Source: Glandiceps talaboti | Lineage: Eukaryota > Hemichordata > Enteropneusta > Spengelidae | NCBI RefSeq assembly: GCF_964340395.1 | Contig: NC_135567.1 | Span: 21,212,806-21,242,805 of the forward strand | Reading direction: 5' to 3' | DNA length: 30,000 nt | In this document: positions 1 to 12,700 of the stretch, piece by piece | Layout: every line of letters starts with the position of its first letter | Numbering within the stretch: position 1 is the stretch's first letter | The notes under the pieces: generated by a model | What the model was told of the DNA's origin: nothing | Databases searched by the model: none | The model's input: the letters and a program-made list of their open reading frames with translations, nothing else | Made by a program: the position numbers and the translations under genes

Positions 1-155
1 TGCAGTTATATTTGTTATACTCACTACTACAGTTACTTTCGACAAGCTAATGTAGCAAATATCATCCCGTGAATCCAGGGGACTAAAACAGTGAAAGTGG
101 AAGCGACGCATACGGCATAGTGAGACATGGACAGGTCGCTGGGCTATACAGTTTG

Positions 156-264
156 TAGTCCTGCTTACAGACGGTGCACGAGTCTATATTACTGACTTGA
201 CTCTAAATAGGAGGGACATTTGTCAGAATCGAGTCCCGGATTACTCCGTATGCAAGCAGGACTA
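156..264 (+). mobile_element. Short non-autonomous DNA transposon (MITE), family A, copy 1
   Basis: 109 bp bounded by terminal inverted repeats TAGTCCTGCTT, extending to 18 bp with two mismatches (left arm 156-174, right arm 246-264). It is flanked by a perfect 9-bp direct repeat, TACAGTTTG, at 147-155 and 265-273. No coding capacity. A 9-bp duplication fits Mutator-like or Merlin-type elements. Confidence 0.85.
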
Positions 265-273
265 TACAGTTTG

Positions 274-589
274 GTGACCCCCTGTTTGTAATGAACGTAT
301 ATGTTGCTGAATCACGCTCTAATACCAGTAATTGTTCACTAACTTCACACACCTACTTTCACTCAAATCTAAGTGTTCTAGGTACAAAGGCTTCTCTTAG
401 AGTTTTAACTATTTTATTTGATGACAACGATGACAACATCACTTACCAGTAACAAAGGAGGATGACCAAGTAAGGACGTCTGAATCACATGTAAAACATC
501 TCGGGGACAAGGTCACTGGCCATTGGTTTGGTCAGGTGACATTTGTGAACGACGTGATTGGTTAATGGGAAGCCGACTAAGTGTCCAAA
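274..589 (+). promoter_or_regulatory. Probable DHX30 promoter / 5' UTR region
   Basis: No TATA box in a sensible position. Two inverted CCAAT boxes (ATTGG) lie at 522-526 and 557-561, and an E-box CAGGTG is near 534. The start codon itself sits in an AAAATGGC context resembling a YY1 site, which is common in TATA-less housekeeping promoters. Transcription start not determinable. Confidence 0.35.
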
Positions 590-633
590 ATGGCTGCCCC
601 CATGGTACGAAACGTGCTGTGCCGGTTCGGTAG
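565..633 (+). promoter_or_regulatory. Possible upstream ORF overlapping the DHX30 start codon
   Basis: An ATG at 565 (T at -3, G at +4) opens a 22-codon frame that ends with TAG at 631-633, past the DHX30 ATG at 590 and in another frame. It matters only if transcription begins upstream of 565. Confidence 0.3.
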
Positions 634-779
634 ACCGTGCATGTTGTGTAACGTTAGACAAAACTCAGAGTTTATTATTTTAGCTAGATCAGCTTCGTCA
701 TTTACTGGTAGAAAAGACGGTGTTAGATCGGGGAGATGGAAACAGAAGAAGCGCCCACAAAAGAGCAGTTCATACGAGC
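590..779 (+). CDS. DHX30: DHX30 exon 1: start codon and mitochondrial-type presequence
   Basis: Encodes residues 1-63 and the first base of codon 64. The ATG at 590 has A at -3 and G at +4. An in-frame GTG lies upstream at 581, but the ATG is the better start, and a second in-frame ATG follows at 602. The first 40 residues contain several Arg and a single acidic residue, with an ARSASSF-like stretch that would suit mitochondrial processing. The rest is Lys/Arg-rich. The donor GTAAGT starts at 780 (phase 1). Confidence 0.8.
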
Positions 780-3700
780 GTAAGTTGTTGACCTGAGTTG
801 ACCCGATCGTTCACTATCCAGCATGCGTTGTCTCGGTCTGTTTCTGTAATGTTATATATACTAAATATGTGACAGACTCCTTTATAATCATTCACTATTT
901 CAAATCGTAGATCTTGCAGCGGAACCGCCAAGATATATGGTCAAATACAAATAGCAGATTCACTAAAGTAAATAGACCAGCGACCGACTGATTTACAGAC
1001 CTGTCTACAGGATCGTTTATGATATGTATACTATTAGTCCTGCTTGCATACGGAGGAATTCGGGACTCGATTCTGACAATTGTCCCTCCCCCTGGTGTCT
1101 AGAGTCAAGTCAGTAATACCGATTCGTGCACCGTCATGTAAGCAGGACTAGTATACTATAATAAGCACTCGAATCAGTCAGTATGATTTCTAAAAACAAA
1201 TGTATATTGAATACTAAGTTAAGTTATTGCCTATACATTTGAACAATAAATCATACAAATTGATTCGAGTGCCTATGCTGGTAGAAATCATATATCTGAG
1301 CGTAAAGTGGATAGCTACAATAATGATTTTGAGTTTCTTTCTGTTTTTGAGTTTTTTCGTTCCGAGGTTTAACGTCAAAACGAACGTTCGTAATTTATAA
1401 TCATACATATATTAGTATAGGCAATTTATAATCATACATATATTAGTATAGACAATTTGTAATCATACATATATTAGTATATGCAATTTATAATCATACA
1501 TATATTAGTATATGCAATTTATAATCATACATATATTAGTATAGACAATTTGTAATCATACATATATTAGTATAGGCAATTTGTAATCATACATATATTA
1601 GTATATGCAATTTATAATCATACATATATTAGTATAGACAATTTCTAAACATACATATATTAGTATATGCAATTTCTATGACATACATATATTAGTATAT
1701 GCAATTTATAATCATACATATATTAGTATAGACAATTTCTAAACATACATATATTAGTATATGCAATTTCTATGACATACATATATTAGTATATGCAATT
1801 TATAATCATACATATATTAGTATATGCAATTTATAATCATACATATATTAGTATAGACAATTTGTAATCATACATATATTAGTATATGCAATTTATAATC
1901 ATACATATATTAGTATATGCAATTTATAATCATACATATATTAGTATAGACAATTTGTAATCATACATATATTAGTATAGGCAATTTGTAATCATACATA
2001 TATTAGTATATGCAATTTATAATCATACATATATTAGTATAGACAATTTCTAAACATACATATATTAGTATATGCAATTTCTATGACATACATATATTAG
2101 TATATGCAATTTATAATCATACATATATTAGTATAGACAATTTATAATCATACATATATTAGTATATGCAATTTATAATCATACATATATTAGTATAGAC
2201 AATTTCTAAACATACATATATTAGTATATGCAATTTATAATCATACATATATTAGTATAGACAATTTCTAAACATACATATATTAGTATATGCAATTTCT
2301 AAACATACATATATTAGTATATGCAATTTCTTTGACAAAAAAATGCATCTTGGTTAACGTTTCTGTGAAAAATATGAAAGACAACTAAATAAAGTACCAG
2401 GTAACTATATTATACTATCCATATAATTTGTATTGTTACTTACAGCCTTAGAGTTGACAGCAGAACATAAACAAGCCATTGAAGAGTTCCCATCACCAAA
2501 GAGTCTCCTTAACAACGCATTTATTCTTATACCGGATAAAACAAAACGAAAACTCACTTATCGGACATTTCAATCAGCTCACATGAAAACATGTCATCTA
2601 ACAATTAAATACCCAGAAGAATTTCAAGTTGTTGGAATTGGTAGAAGGAAGGCAGAAGCTGAAAAAATGGCTGCAGCTATGGCATGTGCTAAACTGAAAG
2701 TAAGTATATGGCTGCAGCTATGGGTGTGCTAAAGTGAAAGTAAGTATATATCTGAAAGATCTGTGTAGTTTCTGTTACATTCAGTGTCCAGATGGAGGAG
2801 GTAAGGGTATTCATTTTGGATTTTAAATCAATAAAGCAACTTACCTACATTTTTTACTTAGGTAATAAACATGTGAAATAACACATACTGAGTTTGTGTT
2901 TCTAACTCAGTAGATTGCAAAAACCTGTAATTTAGTGTAAAGAAAATATGTAAAAACACACAATGTAAACACAAAATATGTAAACCATTTTTTATTGTTC
3001 ATCCAGGAACACACTAAGTAAACACAAAATCATCATAAATTTCAAACTATTTAATCATGGTGAGTATGCAGTGTAAAGGAAAGAGACAGATTTATGTGTA
3101 AATTGGAGTTGATATATGACAGAACCCCATGGCCTCGCAATGGACGGTAAATTGGAGTTGATGTAGTGATTATTTGTGTTTATTCAACATTTAGCACCAT
3201 TTTTAGTTTTTGGAATTCATAAGTTACAAAAACATAGACTTGGTCTAATTCTATGTAATTTCATGAGGACAAAATAGATAGGAGAGTTGTTTTATTAATT
3301 AATTATCCAAAATAGATAACTATTTCTAATTCATATGGCCACTTTAAGAATTTTACAACAAGGATTGAATATTATGTGAACATTTGACCAGCTCCCTGTG
3401 GCTTAGTGGTCTGCTTCTTCTGGTTTAGTGGCTGACTCCCTGTGGCATAGTGGTTAAAACTCACGACTACCGGGGTAATAGTTGGTAGGTCATGTGTCAT
3501 GGGTTCAAATCACTCTGGAAACAAGGAGATTTTCTATGAGAGACCCAAAGCCAAGATGAGTGTTCTAACAGACTTGATAGATAGGCTGTATCACTCAGCC
3601 ATTTTTCAGTCACAAGATTGACTGAATGAAATTTATTTCGCCAGATAACAAAAATAAGCTACACTTTCAAAGATCATACTCTTCATCACATAAATATGCA

Positions 3701-6700
3701 AAATGAATACAAATGAAATACACAACATTTCACTGGCTATGCAGAAATAGCCTGTGGAGTGCCTTGGAAATATTTGTAGAATTGAAGTGTTATCTACAGA
3801 AAGAGTAATATGCTCAAAACTCAATTTGTAATTTTGTTTAATTTAGGAATATGGTGTTTTGGATGAGAGACACAGACCAGTCATGCCAGAATATGGTGTT
3901 TACAGTCAAAACCAAATCAGAGAATTCCTCTACAAACAAAGTCTCCCTAGGTGGATCAGAATTAATCCTGAACTTCAAGAGAATATTAGTGACTACTTAG
4001 GTCGATGGAAAGTAAGTAATTTACTTATAATATATATGGTATCTTGTCATATTATATGTGATTACTGGTAGTCTTTTTAAGTAGTGCTGATTAATGTACA
4101 TAAGCCTCACAAACATTGGGACACCGGTAGTGAACAAAATCTTGGTGTACTGGGCCATAGTGTAATGATAAACCTCACAAACATTGGGACACGGGTAGTG
4201 AACAAAATCTTGGTGTACTGGGCCATAGTGTAATGATAAACCTCACAGACATTGGGACACCGGTAGTGAACAAAATCTTGGTGTACTGGGCCATAGTGTA
4301 ATGATAAACCTCACAAAAGTTGAGACACAGGTAGTGAACAAAATCTTGGTGTACTGGGCCATAGTGTAATGATAAACCTCACAAAAGTTGAGACACAGGT
4401 AGTGAACAAAATCTTGGTGTACTGGGCCATAGTGTAATGATAAACCTCACAAACATTGGGACACGGGTAGTGAACAAAGTCTTGGTGTACTGGGCCATAG
4501 TGTAATGATAAACCTCACAAACATTGGGACACGGGTAGTGAACAAAATCTTGGTGCACTGGGCCATAGTGTAATGATAAACCTCACAAACATTGGGACAC
4601 CGGTAGTGAACAAAGTCTTGGTGTACTGGGCCATAGTGTAATGATAAACCTCACAAACATTGGGACACCGGTAGTGAACAAAATCTTGGTGTACTGGGCC
4701 ATAGTGTAATGATAAACCTCACAAACATTGGGACACGGGTAGCGAACAAAATCTTGGTGCACTGGGCCATAGTGTAATGATAAACCTCACAGACATTGGG
4801 ACACGGGTAGTGAACAAAATCTTGGTGTACTGGGCCATAGTGTAATGATAAACCTCACAGACATTGGGACACGGGTAGTGAACAAAATCTTGGTGTACTG
4901 GGCCATAGTGTAATGATAAACCTCACAGACATTGGGACACGGGTAGTGAACAAAATCTTGGTGTACTGGGCCATAGTGTAATGATAAACCTCACAGACAT
5001 TGGGACACCAGTAGTGAACAAAATCTTGGTGCACTGGGCCATAGTGTAATGATAAACCTCACAGACATTGGGACACAGGTAATGAACAAATTCTTGGTGC
5101 ACTTGGCCATGGTGTAATGATAAGCCTCACAAACACTGGGACACGGGTAGTGAACAAATTCTTGGTGCATTTGGCCATGGTGTAATGATAAGCCTCACAA
5201 AAGTTGGGACACCATGGGTAGTGAACAAAATCTTGGTGCACTTGGTGATAGTGTAATATATTTTATTCTTTTTCCAAATACAGGCACACGAAGCTGTTGA
5301 CACATCAGATACAATTTCACCTCATTTTGAAGGGATAGAAACAATTTCTGATTTTGAAACGACAAAGACTGATGTCAATAATCTTGAAGAACAAACAATC
5401 TGTGATGAGACAGATAATGTGTTCTCAGGAAAACCTTACCAAGAGTTGTCAGGGCAACAGTTGCTATGGAAAAATACGATTTTGCGAGACCAGATGGATG
5501 AACTTGTAAAGAATCAGAGTCCAAGTCTTTTGAAAATTCGTGATACTGTTCAAAGTTTGCCAATAACAGCAATGAGGTATGTATTGTATATCTTGGGATG
5601 GTTCAATGACCTCCATTATGGCCATTTTACTTACTGATATCCTCAATAACAGCAATGAGGTATGTATTGTATATCTTGGGATGGTTCAATGACCTCCATT
5701 ATGGCCATTTTACTTACTGATATCCTCAATAACAGCAATGAGGTATGTATTGTATATCTTGGGATGGTTCAATGACCTCCATTATGGCCATTTTACATAT
5801 TGATATGACCTCCATTATGGCCATTTTACATATTGATATCCTCAATAACAGCAATGAGGTATGTATTGTATATCTTGCGATGGTTCAATGACCTCCATTA
5901 TGGCCATTTTACTTACTGATATCCTCAATAACAGCAATGAGGTATGTATTGTATATCTTGGGATGGTTCAATGACCTCCATTATGGCCATTTTACTTATT
6001 TATATCCTCAATAACAGCAATGAGGTATGTATTGTATATCTTAGGATGGTTCAATGACCTCCATTATGGCCATTGTACATATTGATATCCTCAATAACAG
6101 CAATGAGGTATGTATTGTATATCTTGGGATGGTTCAATGACCTCCATTATGGCCATTTTACATATTGATATCCTCAATAACAGCAATGAGGTATGTATTG
6201 TATATCTTGGGATGGTTCAATGACCTCCATTATGGCCATTTTACTTATTTATATCCTCAATAACAGCAATGAGGTATGTATTGTATATCTTAGGATGGTT
6301 CAATGACCTCCATTATGGCCATTGTACATATTGATATCCTCAATAACAGCAATGAGGTATGTATTGTATATCTTGGGATGGTTCACCGACATTCATTATG
6401 GCCATTTTACTTACTGATATCCTCAATAACAGCAATGAGGTATGTATTGTATATCTTGGGATGGTTCAATGACCTCCATTATGGCCATTTTACATATTGA
6501 TATCCTCAATAACAGCAATGAGGTATGTATTGTATATCTTGGGATGGTTCAATGACCTCCATTATGGCCATTTTACATATTGATATCCTCAATAACAGCA
6601 ATGAGGTATGTATTGTATATCTTGGGATGGTTGAATGACCTCCATTATGGCCATTTTACTTATTTATATCCTCAATAACAGCAATGAGGTATGTATTGTA

Positions 6701-9700
6701 TATCTTGGGATGGTTCAATGACCTCCATTATGGCCATTTTACTTACTGATATCCTCAATAACAGCAATGAGGTATGTATTGTATATCTTAGGATGGTTCA
6801 ATGACCTCCATTATGGCCATTTTACTTACTGATATCCTCAATAACAGCAATGAGGTATGTATTGTATATCTTGGGATGGTTCAATGACCTCCATTATGGC
6901 CATTTTACATATTGATATCCTCAATAACAGCAATGAGGTATGTATTGTATATCTTGGGATGGTTCAATGACCTCCATTATGGCCATTTTACATATTGATA
7001 TCCTCAATAACAGCAATGAGGTATGTATTGTATATCTTGGGATGGTTCAATGACCTCCATTATGGCCATTTTACATATTGATATCCTCAATAACAGCAAT
7101 GAGGTATGTATTGTATATCTTGGGATGGTTCAATGACCTCCATTATGGCCATTTTACTTACTGATATCCTCAATAACAGCAATGAGGTATGTATTGTATA
7201 TCTTAGGATGGTTCAATGACCTCCATTATGGCCATTTTACTTACTGATATCCTCAATAACAGCAATGAGGTATGTATTGTATATCTTGGGATGGTTCAAT
7301 GACCTCCATTATGGCCATTTTACATACTGATATCCTCAATAACAGCAATGAGGTATGTATTGTATATCTTGGGATGGTTCAATGACCTCCATTATGGCCA
7401 TTTTACTTACTGATATCCTCAATAACAGCAATGAGGTATGTATTGTATATCTTGGGATGGTTCAATGACCTCCATTATGGCCATTTTACTTACTGATATC
7501 CTCAATAACAGCAATGAGGTATGTATTGTATATCTTAGGATGGTTCAATGACCTCCATTATGGCCATTGTACATATTGATATCCTCAATAACAGCAATGA
7601 GGTATGTATTGTATATCTTGGGATGGTTCACCGACATTCATTATGGCCATTTTACTTATTTATATCCTCAATAACAGCAATGAGGTATGTATTGTATATC
7701 TTGGGATGGTTCAATGACCTCCATTATGGCCATTTTACTTATTTATATCCTCAATAACAGCAATGAGGTATGTATTGTATATCTTGGGATGGTTCAATGA
7801 CCTCCATTATGGCCATTGTACATATTGATATCCTTAATAACAGCAATGAGGTATGTATTGTATATCTTGGGATGGTTCACCGACATTCATTATGGCCATT
7901 TTACTTACTGATATCCTCAATAACAGCAATGAGGTATGTATTGTATATCTTGGGATGGTTCAATGACCTCCATTATGGCCATTTTACTTACTGATATCCT
8001 CAATATGAAAGTGTTACGGCTAATTGCATTTCAATCATGAAATATAACATACATGTATAACAGACACTTTCAAATGCCTATTAAACAAAATAACAGAGAT
8101 GCTGTACAGAGTTGGGATGTAGAAACTGACATGTAATAATGTTGACTATCAGTTACAAAGTAAACAATTGAAGCCATTAAGATCATCAAGTCAATGTGTA
8201 ATGTTGACTATCAGTTGCAAAGTAAACAATTGAAGCCATTAAGATCATCAAGTCAATGTGTAATGTTGACTATCAGTTGCAAAGTAAACAATTGAAGCCA
8301 TTAAGATCATCAAGTCAATGTGTAATGTTGACTATCAGTTACAAAGTAAACAATTGAAGCCATTAAGATCATCAAGTCAATGTGTAATGTTGACTATCAG
8401 TTGCAAAGTAAACAATTGAAGCCATTAAGATCATCAAGTCAATGTGTAATGTTGACTATCAGTTGCAAAGTAAACAATTGAAGCCATTAAGATCATCAAG
8501 TCAATGTGCAGCTGAAGCATATTTCTACTTACATTTTGTACTGTGCAAGTGAATGGCAATCACTTTTCACTTTTCTATATAAAGTACATGTACATGTAGA
8601 TAGATAGGTAGATAGATGGTGTAGGTGGGTGGGTGGAGGTGGGAAGGTTCAGTGGGTGGGTAAGTAGGTGGGTGGAAGTGGAAGTGGATGGGTTCAGTGG
8701 ATGTGGTGGGTAGGTGGGTAGGTTGGTAGGTAGGTACAAGAAGGCATGCTTAGACTCCATGTCATATGGAATTCTCAAATAATGCTAAATAATCTTTGTT
8801 TCAGGTCTGAGATATTTTCATTGATTGAAAATAACCAGGTGATAGTTTTAGAAGGAGACACTGGATGTGGCAAGACTACACAAGTACCACAGATAATATT
8901 TGATGAATATATAAAAAATAATAGAGGAGCAGAATGCAATATTGTTGTCACACAGGTTAGTTTGAACTAGATGAAACCAGTTCAGACTGGATCAGACCAG
9001 ATCAAATTACACTGAACAGGGTCAGACCAGATCAACTCAGATTAAACCAGATTGAACTGGATTACACCATTTCAAATCAAGCCAAACTAGTTCCAACTGA
9101 TTCTGGATCAAACCAGATCAAACAAGAACAGACCAGTTCAGAGCAGATCAAATTAAGTCTGATCGAATCACACCAATTCCAACAAGATCAAACAGGAATA
9201 GACCAGAACAACCAGATCATACTTGGAATTTAGACAATTTCTGATCAATTCAAACTAGTTCTGACTGGATCAAATCAGATCAAACAGGAATAGACCAAAC
9301 AAAATCATATCAAACCAAATCAGGCAGGATAAGACTAGAATAGACCAGATCAAACTAGATTAAACTGGATGAGATTAAATAAGATTTGATAAAGTTTACT
9401 TGATAAACAAGATTACAGCATACAAACCTCTAAGCTGACAAGATGACAAAAGAGAGAGAAGAAAGAGTCAGTCAGATAGTGGAATGTGAAGTTAGACCAA
9501 ACAACCCATGTAGTACTGGTACGAGGAACGTTAGGTGTACCACTTGAGGGCGCTAGCTGTAGAAGTTAGGTGTACTACTTGAGGGCGCTAGTTGTAGGAA
9601 AGATATCTCAACATGTTCATTTATTTTTGGCCTTGATGAAAAACCTGGTACAATATCTGAAAGGATGTAGAGGAGAAAGAGTCAGTCAGTCAGTGTAATA

Positions 9701-12700
9701 TAAAGGTAGACTTGAAATCAAATCATGTAGGTGTAATTTCATCTACCACTGGAGGGCGCTATTCATAGGACTGGTCACCATTGTCATTCACTTTCAACTG
9801 AGACAAATTGATACAATAAAAACAGTATGAAGTTTGCACTTGCCTCTTTACTTAGACTGCAAAACAAACCTGTAATACAAGAAATAGCTATACATTGTAA
9901 CACTGGAGGGTGCTATTCATTGAAAAGGTTCCTCACCATTTTCATTCACTTTCAGCCAAGACGAATCAGTGCAATATCAATTGCTGAAAGAGTAGCCGAG
10001 GAAAGAGGAGAGACAGTCGGTCAGACAATTGGGTATCAGGTCAGACTGCAAAACAAACGACCAATGAGTGGTGGATGTGTTTTATTCTGTACTGTTGGGA
10101 TATTGTTAACGAAAATGCATGGTAACCAATCATTGAAAGGTAAATTATGTATACAATGTGGACATATTGGCTTCTGACTTTTATTTTATTAAACAATTGA
10201 TTTTTTATCCTAAAACATAAATAGAAGTGAGTATTGGAGACTACAATTTCTAACATGACAATCCATTGATTTGTCATTGAATGTCAGGTTTTTCACATTA
10301 ACATAGGACTGGTGTAGTCATTAACCCTTCCACATACTGGTGAGGTGTTAGTGCCAGCCTAGTGTTAGCACTGAGCTAGTCTGATGTTAACATAGGACTG
10401 GTGTAGACATTAACCCTTCCACATACTGGTGAGGTGTTAGTGTCAGCCTAGTGTTAGCACTGAGCTAGTCTGGTGTTAACATAGGACTGGTGTAGACATT
10501 AACCCTTCCAGTTGCTAACACATACTGGTGAGGTGTTAGTGCCAGCCTAGTGTTAGCAATGACCTGGCCTACTGTTAACTTAGGACTGGTGCCGGTTTCT
10601 AATAAGCTATTTTATGTCTCTAGTCTACTCTACCCTTACTGTCAGGTGTCAGTCATGTGACTAATAATCTATTGTACCTTTATTGTCAGGTGTCAGTCAT
10701 GTGATCATAGATGAGGTTCATGAAAGAGATGTGAATGCAGACTTTCTGATGATATTAGTGAAGGATATCTTACAACAAAATAAAGATATCAAAATCATTT
10801 TAATGAGTGCATCTATCAATGCCAAGATGTTCTCACAATACTTCAACAAGTAAGTTTGAGTCAAATTGTTAATTATTAGTCAATGATTTGAGTAATTTAA
10901 ATCGTCACTAATTACTGAACATGGATATTATAACATATGTACCAGAGATTACTTGCACTGGTACACGCCATACTAGTAGAAGTTGCACTGTAGTACAATA
11001 TCGGAGATATTATTGCATACTGTATGCAAATGATATGCAAATGATATGGTACACACCGTACTAGTAGTATTTGCACTGCAGTACAATACCAAAGATGTTA
11101 TTGCATACTGTATGCAAATGATATGCAAATGGTATGCAAATGCATGAATGTTCATCCTTTTACATGAAATGACACGATTGCCTAATATGATTTTTATGGA
11201 ACTTGAACTGGGTCTTTTTCACATTATTTTCAAGTAGAAGTTGTTTTACTAACTAAAAATCCAACGTAAATAGTCAACGACATTTATAATCCATATGACA
11301 CCTTTAGATATACTTGTAGCTATGTTGACCCTTGACACACAAAAGAACTGGGGGGGGGGAGGAGGGGGTAAAACAACCTTTAAGAAACAATAATTCAGTA
11401 CTGTATACTTGGTCTTTATTTTCTAGGTATAACATCTCAGTTTTCTTTATAAATTATTTTTAAAAATCTGGAAATTTCTTTCCTTCTATCTCTACAGTTG
11501 TCCCATCATTAGTGTTCCCGGAATGATGTATCCAGTGAAGGAATACTTTCTTCCTGATATTTCCAAAATGATTGGAAGTCATTCCATATCCAGATCCAGA
11601 CAGAATGGTCACAGGAATGGAAGACATGATGACAACAGACCGGATACTGACTGGGACAAAGTAGCTGATACTATCAACTTTATAGATTCCACAAAACCAT
11701 CTGTAAGTATGACTGTGGCAAATGTAGTATCGATAGATTGTGCAAAACCACCAGTAAATATGACTATGGCAAATGCAGTATCGATAGATTGTGCAAAACC
11801 ACCAGTAAATTTAACTGTGGCACATGTAGTATCGATAGATTTACAAAGCCACCAGTAAATATGACTATGGCAAATGTAGCATCGATAGATTGTAGAAAAC
11901 CACCTGAATACAATAACCCATGTATCTATTGTTTGCAGGGAGCCATATTATGTTTTCTACCTGGTTGGCAGGATATTGTAAGTGTTAGAAACAGACTCCA
12001 GGAATTATGGTCAGATGTAAGTATAAACATAGCGTTACATTTATTTTCCAGGAAAACATTTTTCTATAAATATCTTAGCTATTGTGTAATTATAATAATA
12101 ATGACAATCTTAGTTTTTTACATAATAATGCTTTCCAACTCAACTTAGTACTCCTGGCACGGATCTATAGTGGCACAACGGCCCTGTATTTCCTCAACTC
12201 CCTGGGAAGCATACAATCCTCTGCTGCCTCTATAAGTGCATAGGATTAAATCATTCACATTGCAATCTCTATCCTACCAGGTCCCCAATTATACAGCTGG
12301 GTTGACTAGGGTACACATAGGATTAAAGCATTCACATTGCAATATCTATCCTACCAGGTCCCCAATTATACAGCTTGGTTGAATGGGTCACAAGTGTGGT
12401 TCAAATCATGCCCAAAGACTTTAGCCATTCAGAAAGAAATGAAAGACAACGAGGCTTGAAAATGTGTAACCTAAAGACTCCAAGCCAACCACTCAAACAT
12501 ATAAACATATACAACCCATAACAACCCATATTCACTAAAAACTGATAGTATTTATCAAACTTCAAATTATTTTATCTCCTTCTTTTCAGGATGAAAATCA
12601 TTGGGTTTTTCCTGTACATTCAAGTGTACCAATGTCTAAACAGCAAGCCATCTTTGAAAGGTACACATGTGTTTATTGGGGATTTCTTTCTTTGTAATTA

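Noticed and set aside
3425-3515. A functional tRNA gene
   Set aside because: A- and B-box-like sequences are present, but I cannot form paired acceptor, D, anticodon and T stems, so a SINE head is preferred.
4102-5310. The 68-bp array of intron 3 as a copy of the exon 4 acceptor and start
   Set aside because: ACAAAAGTTGAGACACA resembles exon 4 GAAGCTGTTGACACA only weakly. The SINE-head similarity is the better explanation.
5561-7994. Frames of about 65-75 codons repeating [16 protein letters not shown]
   Set aside because: Read-through of the 83-bp array beyond the exon 4 donor. Only the part before 5577 is coding.
8575-8778. A - strand frame rich in Pro, Thr and Leu
   Set aside because: Product of the GGTGGGTA low-complexity tract.
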